A DNA stretch of 55,008 nt from Halobacillus massiliensis (GCF_900166625.1 NZ_LT800499.1:3036209-3091216); one strand, 5' to 3'; positions 1 to 7,959 are shown, counted from the first letter of the stretch. Translations and numbers: made by a program. Notes: generated from the letters alone by a model not told the origin.

Positions 1-49
1 CATTTATTTTATGCGATAGGAAATGCTATCAAAGAAAGGAGATGAACGA

Positions 50-235
50 ATGTTCTACGCATATTTAACTCCATTGCTATTATTACTTTTCTTTTTCTTA
101 TCGATATATTTTTTATTTGATGTCCTGGCTAAGATCATTTTAGTTGTCTATATTATTGTCGTTGTCTTCCTTCCTTTTGTGTTGATCCTGAAAGAAGAAA
201 ACAGAGATTCTTCAAAACCTGGACAAAAAAATTAG
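50..235 (+). CDS. Small two-TM membrane protein
   Basis: This 61-residue protein begins at an ATG preceded by AAAGGAG with an 8-base spacer; an in-frame ATG 27 bases upstream lacks such a site. Almost the whole chain is hydrophobic. One segment runs from about residue 5 to 25 and a second from about 27 to 47, followed by a short charged tail rich in E, N, K and S. I do not recognise the family. A hairpin terminator begins right after the stop codon, so it is the last or only gene of its transcript. The function is unknown. Confidence 0.7.
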   Translation: MFYAYLTPLLLLLFFFLSIYFLFDVLAKIILVVYIIVVVFLPFVLILKEENRDSSKPGQKN

Positions 236-266
236 AAAGCACCCAGTCAGTAGGCTGGATGCTTTT
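236..266 (+). terminator. Rho-independent terminator
   Basis: An 11-base stem (236-246 with 255-265, one mismatch) is followed by TTTT, directly after the stop codon of the small membrane protein. Confidence 0.75.
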
Positions 267-376
267 CCACAAAGGGTTCACTTGCTATTACAGTGAGCTT
301 ATACTTTTCGGAACCATACCCTTGCTCTATGCTCCGATAAGGACTTCTTTCATTCACAGAAATATGAGAATTCCGT

Positions 377-439
377 TCCATTTGCCTGAATAAAGAGAAA
401 CATAAGTAACCTGCTCCGTTTGCCTGAATATAGAGAACC
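377..439. repeat. Two direct copies of a 25-nt unit
   Basis: A 25-base unit, TCCrTTTGCCTGAATA followed by wAGAGAAmC, occurs at 377-401 and again at 415-439, a 38-base period. A third copy is at 19291-19315. In the second and third places it directly abuts the larger hairpin repeat, so it looks like a flank of that element. Confidence 0.7.
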
Positions 440-557
440 GGGCCTGGGGAAAGACTCGCTTTCCATGGGCGAACGGTGAGCTTCCTCGGGCTTTTAGCCC
501 TCCGGGATCTCACCCTGTTCTATCCTCCCATAGGAGTCTCGCCGTTTCCCCTGGCCC
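440..557 (-). repeat. Bacillaceae-type hairpin repeat, copy A
   Basis: The 118-base unit has outer arms (440-452 and 545-557) that pair at 12 of 13 positions. On the minus strand it carries the segments GGCGAGACTCCT, GTGAGATCC, GAAGCTCACCG and GGAAAGCGAGT. The same series occurs on the plus strand in copy B (661-768), so A and B are inverted copies of one family. Such GC-rich, palindromic intergenic elements containing GCGAGACTCCTGC and GGAAAGCGAG are widespread in Bacillaceae. I know of no established function. Confidence 0.75.
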
Positions 558-660
558 TTTATGTTTTTTTGAGTAACGGAACATTTAAGAAGATAGAATC
601 GTTCTCATTAGAGTGCTTACTAAGATTACAGCGTTCCGTTTTCCCCATTAAATTTAAAGA

Positions 661-768
661 GGCTGGGAAATGGTGAGACTCCTGCAGGGAGATAGAGCCA
701 TGGTGAGATCCGCGAGTGCAACGAGCTAGCTCACCGGCTCCCCGCGGAAAGCGAGCTATTTCCCAGCC
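661..768 (+). repeat. Bacillaceae-type hairpin repeat, copy B
   Basis: The 108-base unit has a perfect 11-base outer stem (661-671 with 758-768). It contains GTGAGACTCCTGCAGGGAG, GTGAGATCC, AGCTCACCGG and GGAAAGCGAGC, matching copy A on the opposite strand. About 100 bases separate A and B, so the locus is a large interrupted inverted repeat. AAACGGAAC or its complement recurs around it (near 370, 415, 573, 633 and 790). The 268-983 gap holds no convincing gene; open frames inside it follow the repeats. Confidence 0.75.
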
Positions 769-953
769 GCTTTTCTCCACACTTGATAAACGGAACAGTC
801 AGCTTTCTATGGAACAAGAGTATTAGCTACACTCCTGCCAGTGAAGCCAGTTTCTTCCAATCCGACTTTCTACAGACAAACTCTTTTTCAAGAATACTAT
901 GACACTCTTGAAAACAAGAAAAGACATCCTCTGTAAAACTTTTCAAAAAGAGA

Positions 954-985
954 AAAAGCGTCCAGTCAATTGACTGGACGCTTTT
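954..985 (-). terminator. Terminator after the aldo/keto reductase
   Basis: A perfect 16-base inverted repeat built on GCGTCCAGTC is flanked by A and T runs. It overlaps the stop codon of the reductase gene. Confidence 0.8.
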
Positions 986-1802
986 AATAAAGCTCATTCG
1001 GGTCTGAACCTACTCGCATATTTTCATTTAGTTCGTCGATTCTTTCCATATCTTCCTCTGTTAATTGAAAATCAAAGATATCTGCATTTTCAAGCTGTCG
1101 GCTTTTGTGGACTGATTTAGGAATAGTGACCACACCGTGCTGAATATCCCAGCGGAGAATGACTTGAGCAGGTGTTTTTCCATATTTCTCCCCAGTATCT
1201 ATTAACGTCTGATTATCCAGGTATCTTCCCCTCGCTAAAGGGGACCAGGCTTGCAGCTGAATGCGGTTTCTCTTGCAATAATCCTGAAGGTCATTTAAAA
1301 ATAGTTTAGGATGAAACTCAATTTGGTTAATCATAGGAACTACGGAGGAGGTTTCCAAAAGAGACTCAAGGTGGCGCTTCATAAAATTACTCACTCCAAT
1401 GGCCCGTACTCTTCCATCGGTATAAAGTTTCTCTAGAGCTTTCCAAGTTTCCTGGAAACCGGGGACCGGCCAGTGAATTAAGTAAAGGTCCACATATTCA
1501 AGCTGAAGCTTACTTAAGCTGCGGTCAAAGGCTGCTAAAGTCTTTTCATAGCCTTGCTCGTCATTCCATACTTTTGTGGTAATAAACAGGTCCTCACGGC
1601 TAATGCCGCTGTCTTTAATCGCATTACCAACTTCTATTTCATTATCATAGAAAGAAGCAGTATCGATATGTCGATAACCAGAACTGAGGGCAGTAGAAAC
1701 TGTTTGATACGCTTCATTTCCTTTTTCCACTTTATATACCCCCAGTCCGAGCTGAGGAATCTTTACACCGTTATGTAGTTCCACTAAAGGGACTTCACAC
1801 AA
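984..1802 (-). CDS. Aldo/keto reductase (AKR5G/YvgN-YtbE type)
   Basis: This cytosolic NADPH-dependent reductase should reduce aldehydes and ketones such as methylglyoxal to alcohols; that substrate range is known for the B. subtilis YvgN/YtbE family and inferred here. The 272 residues are full length for the family. The catalytic tetrad is visible as Asp47, Tyr52 (HIDTASFYDNE), Lys77 (TTKVWN) and His110 (LIHWP). A C-terminal IPKSVHKSR segment is the usual cofactor phosphate-binding loop. The start is TTG, chosen because AGGAAGG lies 6 bases upstream. It is a single gene with its own terminator. Confidence 0.95.
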   Translation of the reverse strand: MCEVPLVELHNGVKIPQLGLGVYKVEKGNEAYQTVSTALSSGYRHIDTASFYDNEIEVGNAIKDSGISREDLFITTKVWNDEQGYEKTLAAFDRSLSKLQLEYVDLYLIHWPVPGFQETWKALEKLYTDGRVRAIGVSNFMKRHLESLLETSSVVPMINQIEFHPKLFLNDLQDYCKRNRIQLQAWSPLARGRYLDNQTLIDTGEKYGKTPAQVILRWDIQHGVVTIPKSVHKSRQLENADIFDFQLTEEDMERIDELNENMRVGSDPNELY

Positions 1803-1847
1803 AGTAATCCTTCCTTTCTTATCGTTATTTAAATAGTTCCTTTTAGG

Positions 1848-2198
1848 TTAGTTGTCTTTTTTATTCTCAATAAATTTAGGAAGAGGGAGTTCAAAGATTA
1901 TATAAGAGAGGAGCCTAAGAATGATTGGATATAAAGCTAACACGCCAATTATGTCCCCGATGGCCCCCAATGTCCCTGTTGTAAACATCCAAATGGATAT
2001 TACCGCCATCACAATCACAACACCCGTACCGACAGACCCATTAACCGGGTTCCAAGTACCAGCTTTTGGCCGGGTATCCTGCTGTAGTAATTCAAAGCAG
2101 CGATAGTGAAAAGGACGAAGACGGAACCAGTTGGATGCAGTCACCAGCTCATCCCTGTCCCGAATATGTTTAAAGCAATAACGGCACATTTTACTCAT
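1848..2198 (-). CDS. Membrane protein with N-terminal Cys/His site
   Basis: This is a 116-residue hypothetical protein. The N-terminus has CRYC at residues 5-8 and FHYRC about 25 residues later, a spacing that suggests a small zinc-binding treble-clef or ribbon. Two hydrophobic segments follow (about residues 55-75 and 78-100), then a Lys-rich tail. A GGGGG ribosome-binding stretch lies 7-8 bases before the ATG. It sits between murG and the reductase on the same strand, but a hairpin separates it from murG. The function is unknown; a membrane-tethered metal-binding module is an inference. Confidence 0.75.
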   Translation of the reverse strand: MSKMCRYCFKHIRDRDELVTASNWFRLRPFHYRCFELLQQDTRPKAGTWNPVNGSVGTGVVIVMAVISIWMFTTGTLGAIGDIIGVLALYPIILRLLSYIIFELPLPKFIENKKDN

Positions 2199-2299
2199 AC
2201 CAACGCCCCCGTTCTCGAGATTATTTACTTTTATTATAACTTAATTTGCACTTCAACGAATGGTAAAGACAGCTTAGTCTTATCCCCACGAACTAATAT

Positions 2300-2329
2300 A
2301 GGCTGTCCTGCTTATCAGGACAGCCTTTT
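2300..2329 (-). terminator. Hairpin after murG
   Basis: A perfect 11-base stem, AGGCTGTCCTG with CAGGACAGCCT, lies just beyond the murG stop. The T tract is stronger on the plus strand (CCTTTTG) than on the minus strand, so its efficiency for murG is uncertain. Confidence 0.6.
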
Positions 2330-2363
2330 GTTTATCGATGATCGTCGTTTATTTCATACAGGC

Positions 2364-3434
2364 TTATTTTTCTGCTTGCTGAATAACTTGCATTACTTGC
2401 TCTTTCGCTTCTCTGTTTTCATATTTCTTCATATTCTCTAGCAGCTCCTCACGCTGCTCCATAAGCTGATGCACGGCCTTAACTAAAGATTCAGCATTTA
2501 ATTCTTCTTCTTCCAGTTTATGAGCAAAGCCTTGTTTAACAAACGAGTTTGCATTTAAGATTTGATCGCCACGGCTCGCCTGTTTGGACAACGGGATAAG
2601 AAGCATTGGTTTTTTTAAAGCTAAAAATTCGAAAATAGCGTTTGAACCGGCACGTGAAATAATATAATTGCTAGCAGCTAAAAGATCTTTTAATTCATCA
2701 TTAACATACTCAAACTGAATATAACCGGCGCGATCCAATTCAGGTTCTTTATGTCCTTTACCACAAATATGAATGATCTGCACCTTTTGCAGAAGAGCAT
2801 CCAAATTACCGCGGATTGCATCATTGACCTTTTTCGACCCCATGCTTCCCCCCATAACAAGAACTACCGGTTTTGTATGATTGAAACTGCACATTTCCAA
2901 TCCCTTTAATCGATTTCCTTCAAAGAGTTCTTCTCTAACGACTGCACCAATATATTTTCCTTTTGATTCTGGCAAATACTTCATCGTTTCCGGGAAAGTC
3001 GCAAGAACTTTCTCAGCAAAAGGAAAAGATAGCTTATTAGCAAGACCTGGCGTATAATCAGATTCGTGAATAATGGCAGGTACTTTTCTCAGCTTAGCGG
3101 CTGCCACAACAGGAACGGAGACAAACCCGCCTTTTGAAAAAATGACCTGCGGCTTTCTCTTGCCTATAATAGCAAAAGCCTGATAGAGCCCTTTCAGTAC
3201 TTTAAAAGGGTCTTTTAGATTTTCTTTAGACATATAGCGGCGCAGTTTACCTGTGGATATCCCATGATAGGTGACCCCATTGAGAGGTTCTATTAGATTT
3301 CTTTCAATACCTTCATAGGAACCAATATAATCTATTTCATATCCTTGTTTTTGAAACTCAGGAATTAAGGCAAGATTAACAATCACATGTCCTGCCGTCC
3401 CGCCTCCAGTAAATAAAATTCGTTTATTGCTCAA
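2364..3434 (-). CDS. murG: MurG-family UDP-GlcNAc glycosyltransferase
   Basis: This is a GT28-type glycosyltransferase of the MurG family. MurG adds GlcNAc to lipid I on the inner face of the membrane to form lipid II. The N-terminal motif is FTGGGTAGHV, the acceptor region has HESDYTPGLANK, and the donor site has SRAGSNAIFEFLALKKP. The gene is alone, outside any division and cell-wall cluster, and the loop that is commonly HEQN in MurG reads HESD here, as in second MurG copies of some Bacillaceae. I chose a TTG start (356 residues) because AAAGGAAG precedes it by 8 bases. ATG codons 21 and 24 bases upstream have no ribosome-binding site. It may act on a related lipid-linked acceptor instead. 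Confidence 0.88.
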   Translation of the reverse strand: MSNKRILFTGGGTAGHVIVNLALIPEFQKQGYEIDYIGSYEGIERNLIEPLNGVTYHGISTGKLRRYMSKENLKDPFKVLKGLYQAFAIIGKRKPQVIFSKGGFVSVPVVAAAKLRKVPAIIHESDYTPGLANKLSFPFAEKVLATFPETMKYLPESKGKYIGAVVREELFEGNRLKGLEMCSFNHTKPVVLVMGGSMGSKKVNDAIRGNLDALLQKVQIIHICGKGHKEPELDRAGYIQFEYVNDELKDLLAASNYIISRAGSNAIFEFLALKKPMLLIPLSKQASRGDQILNANSFVKQGFAHKLEEEELNAESLVKAVHQLMEQREELLENMKKYENREAKEQVMQVIQQAEK

Positions 3435-3546
3435 GTCTATATCTTCCTTTCTCATCATACATAGCGTCCGTTATTAATTGCTGGCCTAAAATAAGAACAT
3501 CAATGGTATATGTCCTAAAGGAATTGTATCAAAAAGGAGAACGTTT

Positions 3547-4914
3547 ATGTACGAAACTCATACATTACGAGAAAAATTTAAATTATTTATGATCATTTTA
3601 GTCCCCATTTTAATCACTCAAATTGGTATGTATGCCATGAATTTTTTTGACACCATTATGGCAGGACAAGCTGGGCCAGATGAACTGGCGGGTGTAGCGA
3701 TTGGATCTAACATATGGCTCCCAGTTTTTACAGGTCTTAATGGAATTATGATGGCGATCTCTCCCATTGTTTCACAGCTAAAAGGAGCGAGGAAGGAAAA
3801 AGACATATCTAAAAGTGTTAAACAAGGAGTTTATTTGTCTGTAGTTGTAGCTGTCTTTATTGGGACTACCGGCTACTTCCTGCTGAATCCCATCCTTGAT
3901 CTATTTTCACTCGATGTCCGGGTTCGCTATGTGGCGGAATACTATTTAATTACACTGGGTACCGGTATAGTTCCTCTGTTTATCTTTAACTTGCTTCGCT
4001 CCTTTATAGATGCTCTCGGTCAGACGAAAATTTCAATGGCGATTATTTTGCTTACTCTGCCTACCAATGTTTTATTAAACTATTTGTTTATTTTTGGAAA
4101 GTGGGGGTTTCCGGAATTAGGTGGGATCGGGGCCGGCCTGGCAACATCGCTTACCTACTGGGCAGCCTGTCTAATGATCATTTTTGTTATTCATAAAGTG
4201 TATCCATTACGTCCATACAAAATTTTCACAGATTGGATCACTCCATCAGTTAAAAGCTGGACAGAGCAGTTAAAAATCGGGATTCCGATCGGCTTTGCCA
4301 TATTTTTTGAAACGAGTATCTTTTCTGCAGTTACCTTTTTTATGACCGCTTATGATACATATACTCTGGCTGCCCACCAGGCAGCGATAAATTTCGCTTC
4401 TCTTCTTTACATGGTCCCTTTAAGCATTGCTTTTACTTTAACGATAGCGGTCGGTTTTGAAGCAGGGGCAGAGAGGTTTAAAGATGCCAAATCCTATTCC
4501 TACATGGGAATTGTCATGGCGATCGGTTCATCTCTGGCTGCCGGATTGATACTGTATGTTTTTAATGAATCAGTGGCCCGATTGTACAGCTCAAATGAAC
4601 AGGTTATTGAACTAACGACAAAGTTTATCTTTTTTGCGATCTTTTTTCAGTTATCCGATGGCTTTGGAGCCCCTCTCCAAGGGATATTAAGGGGGTACAA
4701 AGATGTAAATATTACGCTGCTTATGGCTTTTATTTCTTATTGGGTGATCGGCCTTCCCAGTGGTTACCTTATGGCAAATTACACAGTTCTAGGTCCATAC
4801 GGCTACTGGATGAGTCTTATTATCGGGCTCACTGCCGGTGCTCTCACACTGTTTTTAAGAATGATTTCACTACAAAAAAGAAACCTAAGCAAACATGAAA
4901 AAGCAAGGATTTAG
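3547..4914 (+). CDS. MATE family multidrug/cation exporter
   Basis: This 455-residue inner-membrane protein has about twelve hydrophobic segments and the NorM-like MATE layout. The first helix ends in MNFFDTIMAGQ, which matches the family signature region around residue 35, and two similar halves can be followed. MATE pumps expel cationic drugs or metabolites using Na+ or H+ gradients; the substrate here cannot be read from sequence. AAGGAGA lies 6 bases before the ATG. The gene is divergent from murG, and its stop codon lies in the loop of a long terminator hairpin. Confidence 0.95.
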   Translation: MYETHTLREKFKLFMIILVPILITQIGMYAMNFFDTIMAGQAGPDELAGVAIGSNIWLPVFTGLNGIMMAISPIVSQLKGARKEKDISKSVKQGVYLSVVVAVFIGTTGYFLLNPILDLFSLDVRVRYVAEYYLITLGTGIVPLFIFNLLRSFIDALGQTKISMAIILLTLPTNVLLNYLFIFGKWGFPELGGIGAGLATSLTYWAACLMIIFVIHKVYPLRPYKIFTDWITPSVKSWTEQLKIGIPIGFAIFFETSIFSAVTFFMTAYDTYTLAAHQAAINFASLLYMVPLSIAFTLTIAVGFEAGAERFKDAKSYSYMGIVMAIGSSLAAGLILYVFNESVARLYSSNEQVIELTTKFIFFAIFFQLSDGFGAPLQGILRGYKDVNITLLMAFISYWVIGLPSGYLMANYTVLGPYGYWMSLIIGLTAGALTLFLRMISLQKRNLSKHEKARI

Positions 4915-4938
4915 CACAGCCCTTGCTTTTTCATGTTT
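4891..4938. terminator. Bidirectional terminator with the stop codon in its loop
   Basis: An 18-base perfect stem (4891-4908 with 4921-4938) carries A and T runs at the ends. It separates the convergent MATE and MFS genes and can serve both. Confidence 0.85.
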
Positions 4939-4956
4939 AAACACAGATTAGAAACC

Positions 4957-6204
4957 CTATGCCGGACTTCCCTGTGCTTTCGTTTTAGATTCCTCTTTTT
5001 CTGGATGAATCATTTTCATAAATAGAAACAATAAAAGCAAAGATAAAACGCTGGCTGTGATGTAGCTCACATTTAAATAGTTTTTCATAACGAGCGACAT
5101 CGCCGGCGGTCCTAAAGCCACCCCTATAAATCTCGATGAACTGTAGAAAGAGCTAATCGTTCCTCTTTCTTCTTTTTCGATACCTTCAGTAATCATCGCA
5201 TCCAATATAGGCAGTACAATTCCTATGCCTATTCCTGTTACACTTGTTACGACGAGAAGAAGCCAAAGCTGTTCTTTAACAAACCCTGTGAACACAACAC
5301 TTCCGGCAATTAATATGAGACTGATGATTGTCAGCTTCTTCATGAAAGTTAAGTTTCCTTTGATCAACTTTCCAGTAACAAAAGATGCGGTACATAAAGC
5401 AAAAAGCGGAATGGCTAATACAAAGCCTTTTTTAACCCCGTTTAGTTGGTGGGCTTTCTCTAAATTATCAGACAAGAAAAAGAGTACAGCAAACAAGATT
5501 AACATTAAGTAAACGCCTAGGAGGAATACGGTATAAAGCCATTTACCTTCATTCTTAAAAATCTTTTTCGTATGCTGAACAAATTCTTTAAATTTCAAAG
5601 GCTCTTCCTTATCTTTTGGTGCTTTTATAAAAAAGAACACGAGAACAATCGAGATTAAACTAAAGAAGGATATCGAAAAAAACGGGAGAAACCATAAAAA
5701 GGCAGCAAAAGCCGCACCGAGTATAGGACTCAATACTTTCCCAAATGTATTGGATGTTTCAATTATTCCTAAACACGAACTTGTTTTTTCATCATCATCT
5801 TTGTATAAATCTCCTACAAGCGGAAGGATAATCGGCGTGGCTCCAGCTGCTCCTATTCCTTGAAGGACACGACCAATCATGATCCAGTTAAACGGATCAG
5901 CTACTTTCCAGGAAGCATAGCCTGCAATTAAGCCGCCGATTAAAGCCAGAATTAAACTCGGTAGGATCACAATTTTTCGACCTAATCGGTCCGATAAGTA
6001 ACCCGCCACTGGAATAAGGAAAATTGCGGCCAGAGAATAACTTGTTATGATCATACTTGATTGAAAAGAACTGATCCCAACCTTTTTTTCAAAAATGGGG
6101 AGAACAGGGATCAGCATCGAATTGCCAAGCGTCATCACTAAAGGAATAGAAGCCATACTTATCAGGCACCAGCGGCTTACTTTATTTTCAGAACTCTTAT
6201 TCAC
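4957..6204 (-). CDS. MFS multidrug exporter
   Basis: This is a 415-residue major facilitator with twelve predicted helices. The conserved loop 2-3 motif is GYLSDRLGRK, and motif C-like glycine-rich sequence (GAAFAAF region) is present in helix 5, both typical of drug:H+ antiporters of the DHA1 group. The GTG start at 6204 is chosen because GAGGTG lies 7 bases upstream; the longer reading would start inside that site. It converges on the MATE gene, so two drug-type exporters sit side by side. The substrate is unknown. Confidence 0.92.
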   Translation of the reverse strand: MNKSSENKVSRWCLISMASIPLVMTLGNSMLIPVLPIFEKKVGISSFQSSMIITSYSLAAIFLIPVAGYLSDRLGRKIVILPSLILALIGGLIAGYASWKVADPFNWIMIGRVLQGIGAAGATPIILPLVGDLYKDDDEKTSSCLGIIETSNTFGKVLSPILGAAFAAFLWFLPFFSISFFSLISIVLVFFFIKAPKDKEEPLKFKEFVQHTKKIFKNEGKWLYTVFLLGVYLMLILFAVLFFLSDNLEKAHQLNGVKKGFVLAIPLFALCTASFVTGKLIKGNLTFMKKLTIISLILIAGSVVFTGFVKEQLWLLLVVTSVTGIGIGIVLPILDAMITEGIEKEERGTISSFYSSSRFIGVALGPPAMSLVMKNYLNVSYITASVLSLLLLFLFMKMIHPEKEESKTKAQGSPA

Positions 6205-6306
6205 AACTCTGCACCTCACTCAGTCTTTCTTCCGTTAGATTGTCCTATTTTTCGATAATTATTTAAATGGACCTTTCACAAAAGGCTACCAAAAATTTCA
6301 AACACA

Positions 6307-6343
6307 AAAAAACGCCTGAGGAATTTTTCCTCAGACGTTTTTA
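6307..6343 (-). terminator. Terminator after the nucleoside transporter
   Basis: A stem of AAAAACGCCTGAGGAA with TTCCTCAGACGTTTTT, with T runs in both directions, lies just after the nucleoside transporter stop. Confidence 0.85.
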
Positions 6344-6346
6344 CTC

Positions 6347-7540
6347 TTATAAAAATAGTCCAGCCATTGTTCCAGAAAGCATAGAAGCTAAAGTAGCACC
6401 AATTAAAAGTTTAAATCCAAATCCGGAAACTTTTGCCCCTTTATCAGCATCGATTCCCTGAACAGTACCGGCAATAATACCAATAGATGAGAAGTTAGCA
6501 AAGCTCGTTAAGAATACAGTAACGATACCGATCGTTTTTTCAGATACATTCTCAAGCATACCCTGGAATTCAAGCATGGCCACAAATTCGTTAGTTACGA
6601 TTTTCGTTCCCATAATGGAACCGGCATCAAGCACTTCTGCTGTTGGAATACCCATTAGGATAGCAATTGGAGAAATGATATATCCAAGTGTTTCCTGAAG
6701 AGTTAAACCGTTAAAGAGACCTGCAAATATCGCGTTTACCAGCTCAAGTGATGCGATAAACGCAATCAGCATAGCGGCTACGATAAGGGCAATCTTACCG
6801 CCGTCAAGTGCACCATTTCCCATGGCTTCAAATAAGCTCTTAGAATTCGATACATCTTGAATATCAACACGGTCTTCTTCTTTAGGAACTCGTACAGGAG
6901 CAATAAGAGAAGCAACAATAAGAGCACTAAACATGTTTAATGGCAGGGCGACTAAAACATAATCTGCCGGAAGAATGCCGATATAGGCGCCTACAATTGA
7001 TGCAGATACTGAACCCATTGCTGAGGCACTGACAATATACAACCGATTATTGTTGAGATGTTTAAACTGGGATTTAATCGCAATAATGGCTTCAGACTGT
7101 CCAAAGAAAATACTGTTGACTGCGTTAAACGATTCAACTTTTGGAAGTCGGGTAATATAAGATAATCCAAGCCCAACATATTTAATAATAAAAGGTAGAA
7201 CTTTAATATAAGTAAGAACAGATAAAATCGTAGCAAAGAAAATAATTAACAGAAGGACGTTAAAGAAAAATACTCCTGCTCCACCTTCTTCAAATGCAAA
7301 ACCACCTAAAACAAAGCCTACACCTTCAGAACCGAATTCAATAAGTTTATTAAAACCCCATGAAATTCCGTTAATAATTGTAGCGCCTACCGTTGTTTTA
7401 AACATAATGAACGTAGTGATCAACTGCGCAACAAGCATAACACCAATACCAAAATAATTGATATTTTTTTTGTCATTAGACATGACAAATGCAATACCGA
7501 GGATAACAACAACCGCCAAAAGGCCTAATAATATATCCAC
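6347..7540 (-). CDS. nupC: NupC-family concentrative nucleoside transporter
   Basis: This 397-residue CNT-family permease takes up nucleosides with H+ or Na+. The gate loop, core domain and C-terminal domain are in normal order. The diagnostic motif is FFGQSEA at about residue 149, followed by AMGSVSASIVGAY, and the C-terminal nucleoside-binding segment has TNEFVA and SFANFSSIGI. B. subtilis has several such proteins (NupC, NupG, YutK), and I cannot say which one this matches. The GTG start follows AGAGGGGG. A sigma-A type promoter and a cre-like site lie upstream, which suggests catabolite control. Confidence 0.93.
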   Translation of the reverse strand: MDILLGLLAVVVILGIAFVMSNDKKNINYFGIGVMLVAQLITTFIMFKTTVGATIINGISWGFNKLIEFGSEGVGFVLGGFAFEEGGAGVFFFNVLLLIIFFATILSVLTYIKVLPFIIKYVGLGLSYITRLPKVESFNAVNSIFFGQSEAIIAIKSQFKHLNNNRLYIVSASAMGSVSASIVGAYIGILPADYVLVALPLNMFSALIVASLIAPVRVPKEEDRVDIQDVSNSKSLFEAMGNGALDGGKIALIVAAMLIAFIASLELVNAIFAGLFNGLTLQETLGYIISPIAILMGIPTAEVLDAGSIMGTKIVTNEFVAMLEFQGMLENVSEKTIGIVTVFLTSFANFSSIGIIAGTVQGIDADKGAKVSGFGFKLLIGATLASMLSGTMAGLFL

Positions 7541-7589
7541 GCTTTATTTCCCCCTCTTAAAAGTTAAAAGTCGTCATCTGAAACCATTA

Positions 7590-7603
7590 TGAAAATGCTT
7601 TCA
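7590..7603 (-). promoter_or_regulatory. cre-like CcpA site in the nupC leader
   Basis: TGAAAGCATTTTCA (minus strand) matches the CcpA consensus TGWNANCGNTNWCA at all but the central G. It lies about 115 bases downstream of the promoter, a position where bound CcpA would block elongation. Confidence 0.5.
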
Positions 7604-7715
7604 TTATGTCGTACTACTACGGATTTTATCAGGTTGTCAGACGTCTTGCAATATAATTTAGAAAGATCGAATTTTCAATTTAATCTGTTAATTTAGCAAG
7701 AAAGACTCAAAAAGT

Positions 7716-7745
7716 ATTATACCTAATCTATTATCTTGATTTCAA
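7716..7745 (-). promoter_or_regulatory. Sigma-A promoter of nupC
   Basis: A -35 TTGAAA (7740-7745) and a -10 TATAAT (7716-7721) are spaced 18 bases, giving a leader of about 170 bases before the GTG start. Confidence 0.7.
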
Positions 7746-7758
7746 GGAGGTATATAGC

Positions 7759-7795
7759 AAAAAAAAGACACCCTTCGGTGGTCAGACGAAGGGTG
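7759..7795 (-). terminator. Terminator of the candidate small RNA
   Basis: The stem CACCCTTCG/CGAAGGGTG (7769-7777 with 7787-7795) is followed by eight T on the minus strand. Confidence 0.8.
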
Positions 7796-7862
7796 CTCTA
7801 TACCTAAGGGGAGGTATATCGTTTGAAAACGCAGCCCATTTCAGGGTTGCCAGCTTTCTCAT
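7782..7862 (-). CDS. Possible 26-residue leader peptide
   Basis: An ATG preceded by AAAGG and a 5-base spacer opens a 26-codon frame beginning MRKLATLKWAAF. It is basic and amphipathic at its N-terminus, and its stop lies in the loop of the terminator hairpin. Translation would run through the stem, as in an attenuator. The frame could equally be chance within a structured RNA. I do not recognise the peptide. Confidence 0.2.
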   Translation of the reverse strand: MRKLATLKWAAFSNDIPPLRYRAPFV

Positions 7863-7959
7863 GAGAGCCTTTAAAGTGTGTGTTCACACTAACGCTTTAA
7901 AGCGCTCCTATTACTTAGACGATATACTTTTACCAGGGGTTTCATTTTTTTACACTTTT

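Larger units (their letters stand above)
7759..7920 (-). ncRNA. Candidate structured small RNA between gerC and nupC
   Basis: After the gerC stop, the minus strand contains a series of inverted repeats: CGCTTTAAAGCG (7893-7904), AGTGTG/CACACT (7875-7890) and TATACCT/AGGTATA (7799-7818). It ends in a strong terminator and is followed by a separate promoter for nupC. That layout fits an independent small RNA or a structured 3' end of the ger transcript. I could not match it to a purine, SAM, c-di-GMP or T-box leader. A GGTAAAAGTA box at about 7926-7935 resembles a forespore sigma-F/G element, but weakly. Confidence 0.35.

Noticed and set aside
377-439. Possible CRISPR-like direct repeat
   Set aside because: Only two units with a 13-base gap exist, and there are no cas genes; the unit is the flank of a dispersed repeat.
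247-780. Three open frames of 66-88 codons
   Set aside because: They are formed by the palindromic repeat elements, lack ribosome-binding sites and show no family features.
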